18,793 bases of DNA from DASXMX01 sp036794395 (lineage in GTDB: Bacteria; Planctomycetota; Phycisphaerae; Tepidisphaerales; Tepidisphaeraceae): NCBI GenBank assembly GCA_036794395.1, contig DAIRGS010000135.1:1-18793 (forward strand), written 5' to 3'. Made by a program: the position numbers and the translations under genes. Position 1 is the first letter of the stretch, and every line of letters starts with the position of its first letter. The notes under the pieces were generated by a model. The model had not been told where the DNA came from. It did no database searches and worked only from the letters and a program-made list of their open reading frames with translations. Positions 15,197-18,793 of the stretch are shown in pieces.

Positions 15197-17740
15197 ATGC
15201 TGAAACGAATTGCGAAGATCAAAGGCGCCGCGCCGGCGTTGGCTGTTGGAACGGCCACACTTTTTTTCCCGGCTGCGGCACGGGCAAGTGAAGACAGCCT
15301 CATCTTGCCGGACCTTCACACGCAGAAATTCCTTGGATTGCCCGGCGACACGCTGCTGACGGTGGGTTTGGTCATCGCGGCGCTGGGCATCGTTTTCGGC
15401 TTGATCATCTACAAGCAACTGAAGAACCTCCCGGTTCACAAGTCGATGCTGGAAGTCTCTGATTTGATTTACGAGACCTGCAAAACCTATCTGCTGAACC
15501 AGGGGCGGTTCATCCTGATACTGTGGGTTTGCATCGCCGCGGTGATGGCGTGGTACTTCGGATTCCTTCGAGGCGGCGCCGAAGCGGCGCCGACAGCCGA
15601 GAACCGTGACCTCGTTCAGTACGGCAAAGCCTTTCAGGTCGTGCTGATTCTCGCGTTTAGTCTTGTTGGAATAGCCGGAAGCTACGCGGTGGCGTGGTTT
15701 GGGATGCGGGTGAACACGTTTGCCAATAGCCGCACCGCCATGGCCGCTTTGGCGGGCAAGGCCCGGCCGGTTTATGCGATTCCGCTTCGGGCGGGCATCA
15801 GCATCGGCATGGTGCTGATCAGCGTCGAATTGTTGATCATGCTGTTCATTTTGTTGTTCGTTCCGCGAAATCTCGCCGGACCATGCTTTATCGGTTTTGC
15901 AATTGGCGAATCCCTGGGCGCCGCGGCGCTTCGCGTGGCGGGCGGCATATTTACCAAGATCGCGGATATTGGCGCGGACCTGATGAAGATCGTCTTCAAG
16001 ATCAAGGAAGATGATGCGCGAAACCCGGGTGTGATCGCCGACTGTGTGGGCGATAATGCCGGCGATTCGGTTGGGCCAACCGCCGATGGATTTGAAACCT
16101 ATGGCGTGACGGGCGTCGCGCTGATTACGTTTATTATTCTGGCCGTCCCCAGGCAGCCGATTCAGGTGCAGCTGTTGGTCTGGATTTTCGTAATGCGGCT
16201 GCTGATGGTCGTCACCAGCGTGCTGTCCTATTTCATAAGTGAAAGCATCTCGGCCAGGCGCTACGCAAATGTCCGCTCGATGAATTTCGAGGCGCCGCTG
16301 ACGTTGCTGGTCTGGGTCGCGTCGATCACATCCATCGTCGCGACTTATCTCGCCAGCTACTTTTTGATCGGCCACCTTACCTCCGATGGCGTTGTCTATC
16401 CCGATCTGTGGTGGAAGCTGGCGACGATCATTACCTGCGGCACGCTGGCCGGGGCGATCATTCCTGAGGTCACCAAGATTTTTACTTCCACTCATAGCCG
16501 GCACGTTCGTGAGGTGGTAACCGCCAGCCGCGAGGGAGGGGCATCGCTCAATGTGCTCAGCGGTCTGACGGCAGGCAACTTCTCCGGATTCTGGGTCGGT
16601 GGCGTGACGATCGGCGGGCTGATGGCCCTTGCGTATGCCATCTCCACGATCGGAACGGGCCCAGGCCATCTCGAGGCCATCATGCTCAAGGGCACGACGG
16701 CCATCTTCTCTTTCGGCCTGGTCGCGTTCGGCTTCCTGGGCATGGGGCCGGTGACGATCGCGGTCGATAGTTATGGCCCAGTGACCGATAATGCCCAGAG
16801 TGTTTACGAGCTCTCGCAGATCGAAGAGCAGCCGAACATCAAGGAAGAACTCTCGCGCACGTTCAACATTACTGCCGATTTCGAGCAGGCCAAAAAACTC
16901 CTGGAAGAAAACGACGGCGCGGGCAACACCTTCAAAGCCACCGCCAAGCCCGTGCTGATCGGCACCGCGGTGGTCGGCGCCACCACGCTGATTTTCTCAA
17001 TCATCATGTTGCTCACGGCCGGCCTGACCAATTCCGGGGCGATTGCCAAGCTCTCGATTCTTCACGCACCGTTCCTCATTGGCATGATCGAGGGCATTGC
17101 CGTGATCTACTGGTTCAGCGGCGCCAGTTGCCAGGCCGTTATCACGGGGGCGTATCGCGCGGTGGAGTTCATCAAGCAGAACATCCGCCTTGAGAGTTCA
17201 GAGAAGGCGAGCATCGCCGACAGCAAGCGCGTGGTGGCCATCTGTACCCGCTACGCCCAGGCGGGGATGTTCAACATCTTTTTGACGATCTTCTTCATCA
17301 CGCTCGCGGCTGCCTTCGTGGATGAATTCCTGTTCATCGGCTACCTCATCGGCATTGCACTGAGCGGCCTGTTTCAGGCGATCTTTATGGCCAACGCGGG
17401 CGGCGCCTGGGACAACGCCAAGAAGATTGTCGAGACCGAGCTGCACGCGAAGGGCACGCCGCTCCACGATGCGACCGTGGTGGGTGATACGGTGGGCGAC
17501 CCGTTCAAGGACACCAGCTCGGTGGCGATGAACCCGATCATTAAGTTCGCCACACTCTTCGGCCTGCTGGCCGTTGAATTGGCGATCACGATCAATCAAC
17601 CATTGCGCCGTTGGCTCGCGGCGGCGTTTTTTGCAATCGCTTTGATTTTCATCTATCGCAGCTTCTACGGAATGCGGATCGTGGAGACTAAGCGCGACGA
17701 ACCTATCCAGACACCGGTTCCAGCGATTGCGGGAAAGTAG
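15197..17740 (+). CDS. hppA: Ion-translocating membrane pyrophosphatase (divergent subfamily)
   Basis: Integral membrane enzyme coupling pyrophosphate hydrolysis to H+ (or Na+) pumping, about 16 helices. With ATG 15197 it is 847 residues, longer than the usual 660-770. The catalytic motifs are present: ADIGADLM, EDDARNP from residue 271 leading into DCVGDNAGDSVGPTADG, GPVTDNAQSVYELS, GGAWDNAKKIVE and DTVGDPFKDTS from 764. Lys580 in GNTFKA sits where K+-independent enzymes have Lys. Differences from standard enzymes are DSVGPTADGFETYG (usually GMGADLFE) and FSGASCQAVITGAY. An Ala/Glu-rich loop (RGGAEAAPTAENRD) adds length. ATG 15197 follows GAGGG at ten bases; GTG 15092 would add 35 non-conserved residues. 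Coupling ion is not resolved. Confidence 0.95.
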   Translation: MLKRIAKIKGAAPALAVGTATLFFPAAARASEDSLILPDLHTQKFLGLPGDTLLTVGLVIAALGIVFGLIIYKQLKNLPVHKSMLEVSDLIYETCKTYLLNQGRFILILWVCIAAVMAWYFGFLRGGAEAAPTAENRDLVQYGKAFQVVLILAFSLVGIAGSYAVAWFGMRVNTFANSRTAMAALAGKARPVYAIPLRAGISIGMVLISVELLIMLFILLFVPRNLAGPCFIGFAIGESLGAAALRVAGGIFTKIADIGADLMKIVFKIKEDDARNPGVIADCVGDNAGDSVGPTADGFETYGVTGVALITFIILAVPRQPIQVQLLVWIFVMRLLMVVTSVLSYFISESISARRYANVRSMNFEAPLTLLVWVASITSIVATYLASYFLIGHLTSDGVVYPDLWWKLATIITCGTLAGAIIPEVTKIFTSTHSRHVREVVTASREGGASLNVLSGLTAGNFSGFWVGGVTIGGLMALAYAISTIGTGPGHLEAIMLKGTTAIFSFGLVAFGFLGMGPVTIAVDSYGPVTDNAQSVYELSQIEEQPNIKEELSRTFNITADFEQAKKLLEENDGAGNTFKATAKPVLIGTAVVGATTLIFSIIMLLTAGLTNSGAIAKLSILHAPFLIGMIEGIAVIYWFSGASCQAVITGAYRAVEFIKQNIRLESSEKASIADSKRVVAICTRYAQAGMFNIFLTIFFITLAAAFVDEFLFIGYLIGIALSGLFQAIFMANAGGAWDNAKKIVETELHAKGTPLHDATVVGDTVGDPFKDTSSVAMNPIIKFATLFGLLAVELAITINQPLRRWLAAAFFAIALIFIYRSFYGMRIVETKRDEPIQTPVPAIAGK

Positions 17741-18009
17741 ATCCCAATCCTGGTACCATAAGGTCCGCGTGCGACATCGGATGCATATTTCAAAACGTCG
17801 CAAAACGTCGCAATTGTTGCATCGAACTTGATAAATATGTTGTAAGTATTGGTTAATTAGATATTTGCAAGTCGGCTGTTGTGGTGCGCTTTCACTCTCC
17901 GTTTGCAACAACCGTGCGACATGTGGGGCAAACGTCGCGTGGACCTTCATTTTTTGAGTGAAAACGAGGGTGCGATGCGACGTCTCGGAAAAACGTTGCA
18001 TCGTTCGTT
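17741..18009. other. AT-rich, repeat-motif-rich intergenic region
   Basis: A 269-base stretch without a convincing gene. It holds a tandem 10-mer CAAAACGTCG (17791-17810) and repeated GTGCGACAT or GCGACGT words in both orientations (near 17769, 17913 and 17978). TTGTTGCA (about 17814) is matched by its reverse complement TGCAACAA (about 17904), and GTTGCATCG appears near 17816 and 17995. A 12-bp hairpin (one G-U in the core and one near the base) spans 17972-18004: GCGATGCGACGT, loop CTCGGAAAA, ACGTTGCATCGT. Between 17825 and 17870 the sequence is markedly AT-rich. No classical terminator follows the pyrophosphatase gene. Confidence 0.55.
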
Positions 18010-18200
18010 TTGACGTCAATTCGCTCGATCGCGCTGCGGTCACGCGCCGACATTTATTGGGCCGATGAACAGGCGCGCGGGGGATTCACATCGGTGGTCG
18101 AGAACATTGAGCCCTATTTGCCGGGCGAGTTTTATCGGCGTGAACTCCCATGCATGGTTGCGGTGATGCGGAGTTTTTTGAACACTGCCGATTCGGGCGA
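18010..18200 (+). pseudogene. Remnant of an endonuclease-V-like gene
   Basis: An open stretch from TTG 18010 encodes RADIYWADEQARGGF and then VENIEPYLPGEFYRRELPC followed by MVAVMRSFL. The PY-x-PGEFY-x-RELPC pattern is the N-terminal hallmark of a small endonuclease-V-like family in which D-x-Y-Y/H-x-x precedes it. In the family about 20-25 residues separate these blocks, but here only a few, so an internal deletion is likely. The expected downstream segment (IVVDGYV-type catalytic strand) is absent: the frame runs into the antisense TPR gene at 18204. There is no ribosome site and no good start codon. Assignment is from motif memory. Confidence 0.5.
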
Positions 18201-18203
18201 GTC

Positions 18204-18773
18204 TCAGACATGTTCGGCTTTGAGTAGCTCGATCGCGCGATGGCAGTCGGTTAGGGCCCGACGGGCGGCCTTGTGTTTTGGGTTGCGGGTGGCTGCTTCT
18301 TTGAAGGACTCTGTCGATTCGAGGTAGTGTTGCGTGAGCGTTACGTAAACCCCACCTTCACCGCGTCCGGCTGGCTTGGTTAATCTTCCACACGTCCGGC
18401 AGCCATTGATCCAGTTGGCTCATTGGGGTGGCCGGGAGTGTTGCAGAGCCCGTTGCACGAGCCCGAGACGATAAAATGCCTCATCGATGTCGCCGGAGGT
18501 GCAGCGGGTGGCGGTTTGCAACGTGTCTTGCGATTCGATCAGGCGTCCACTCTGAGCCTGCATCTTGCCGAGAGCGAGGTAGGCGAGGGAATCTTCGGGA
18601 TCAGCGGCAATGCCTTTTCGAAACCACTCCTCTGCGGTGGCAAGATCGGCACGGTGACGAAAGATGTCACCCATGTATTCATATTGCATTGGGCGAGTAA
18701 CCTCGCTCAGGTCAATGGCTCTGCGCAGCGCGTGCTCGGCTAAGAGACTGTCCCATAAGATCGATTTCGCCAC
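18204..18773 (-). pseudogene. TPR-repeat protein gene interrupted by a small insertion
   Basis: The leftward frame encodes TPR units (MQYEYMGDIFRHRADLATAEEWFRKGIAADP, SLAYLALGKMQAQSGRLIESQDTLQTA, FYRLGLVQRAL) and then stops at TGA 18420-18422. The same frame continues after the stop to TGA at 18204-18206 and ends ESTESFKEAATRNPKHKAARRALTD plus CHRAIELLKAEHV, the last part of a TPR unit. Removing 111 bases (an insertion plus one copy of an 8-base repeat) joins LGLVQRAL directly to QHYLESTESFKEAA in perfect TPR register. The 5' end is unclear: GTG 18773 follows an in-frame TAG, and the gene may have been truncated near 18743. Likely a broken scaffold protein of unknown partners. Confidence 0.78.
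18326..18444. mobile_element. 103-bp insertion flanked by 8-bp direct repeats (MITE-like)
   Basis: AGTGTTGC occurs at 18326-18333 and again at 18437-18444, flanking 103 bases (18334-18436). The direct repeats look like a target-site duplication and lie exactly where the TPR reading register breaks. The insert begins GTGAGCGTTACGTAAACCCC and contains the palindrome TTACGTAA. No clear terminal inverted repeats were found and it encodes nothing, so its class (miniature transposon, IS remnant or other dispersed repeat) is open. Confidence 0.62.
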
Positions 18774-18793
18774 CTAAGATGGTGGATGAGAAC
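18744..18793. mobile_element. Possible edge of an insertion sequence at the window end
   Basis: The sequence GAGACTGTCCCATAAGATC at about 18745 resembles terminal sequences of some insertion sequences, and TPR coding character on the minus strand fades at this point (DSLLAEHALRRA is the last TPR-like part). A small palindrome CCACC-TAAGAT-GGTGG follows at 18770-18785. The window ends before a transposase or second end can be seen, so this is tentative. Confidence 0.25.

Noticed and set aside
15086..16669. A 527-residue open frame on the minus strand opposite the pyrophosphatase gene
   Set aside because: It is a low-complexity Arg/Gln/Asp-rich shadow of a highly conserved membrane protein gene, without any domain motif.
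17198..18043. A 281-residue minus-strand open frame at the pyrophosphatase 3' end
   Set aside because: Half is a shadow of the pyrophosphatase and half is AT-rich intergenic sequence; no family features.
18420..18422. In-frame TGA in the TPR gene as recoding (selenocysteine or TGA-as-sense)
   Set aside because: TGA is a normal stop for several genes here, and the stop lies within the inserted 103-bp segment, so insertion explains it better.
1..18793. CRISPR array, tRNA or rRNA genes, integrase
   Set aside because: No regularly spaced repeats, no tRNA-like cloverleaf sequences and no rRNA conserved segments were seen by eye; no integrase-like coding frame is present.

Overview
The window looks like GC-rich chromosomal DNA of a planctomycete-like bacterium, probably near Phycisphaerae. 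This placement rests on the style of the genes: a stand-alone pseudopilin with the H-X9-DG C-terminal motif, many short lipoproteins, and a divergent membrane pyrophosphatase. No rRNA or marker gene confirms it. The run of 10 Ns at 10578-10587 indicates a draft or metagenome scaffold.

Layout. 1-1575: the end of a FecCD-type metal-chelate/vitamin importer, with permease and ATPase overlapping by GTGA. 1649-2356: an H-X9-DG pseudopilin. 2361-2608: a pair of inverted REP-like hairpins between convergent genes. 2631-3029 (-): a cysteine-rich zinc-ribbon protein. 3059-6978: a divergent cluster of five envelope proteins of the LpoB / YcfL / COG3014 set, three leftward and two rightward. 7019-14990: a rightward copper-resistance island encoding a Cys/His-rich exported protein, a Met-rich lipoprotein with a heavy-metal-binding domain, a TolC-type outer-membrane lipoprotein, a Tat-exported multicopper oxidase, an exported three-cysteine protein, a DUF2231 membrane protein, a Tat-exported Rieske protein and a P1B copper ATPase with an unusual CPD motif. 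14980-15051: an 82%-identical leftover of a second Rieske gene. 15197-17740: a long membrane pyrophosphatase. 17741-18793: a decayed zone with a motif-rich intergenic stretch, an endonuclease-V-like remnant, a TPR gene broken by a small insertion, and a possible IS edge.

How the genes work together. The copper island pairs cytoplasmic Cu export (ATPase) with periplasmic oxidation and sequestration (multicopper oxidase, Met/His-rich proteins) and an outer-membrane channel. No RND pump or adaptor and no metal regulator is visible inside the island. The DUF2231-Rieske-ATPase genes are linked by ATGA overlaps and may form a redox/transport module; that is inference.

Main points for a second look: (1) the 103-bp insertion in the TPR gene flanked by 8-bp direct repeats, whose removal restores a canonical TPR frame; (2) the duplicated Rieske 3' end fused to the ATPase gene end; (3) the CPD variant of the copper ATPase and its association with Rieske/DUF2231; (4) evidence that the N gap is not a real gap and that the multicopper oxidase is intact.
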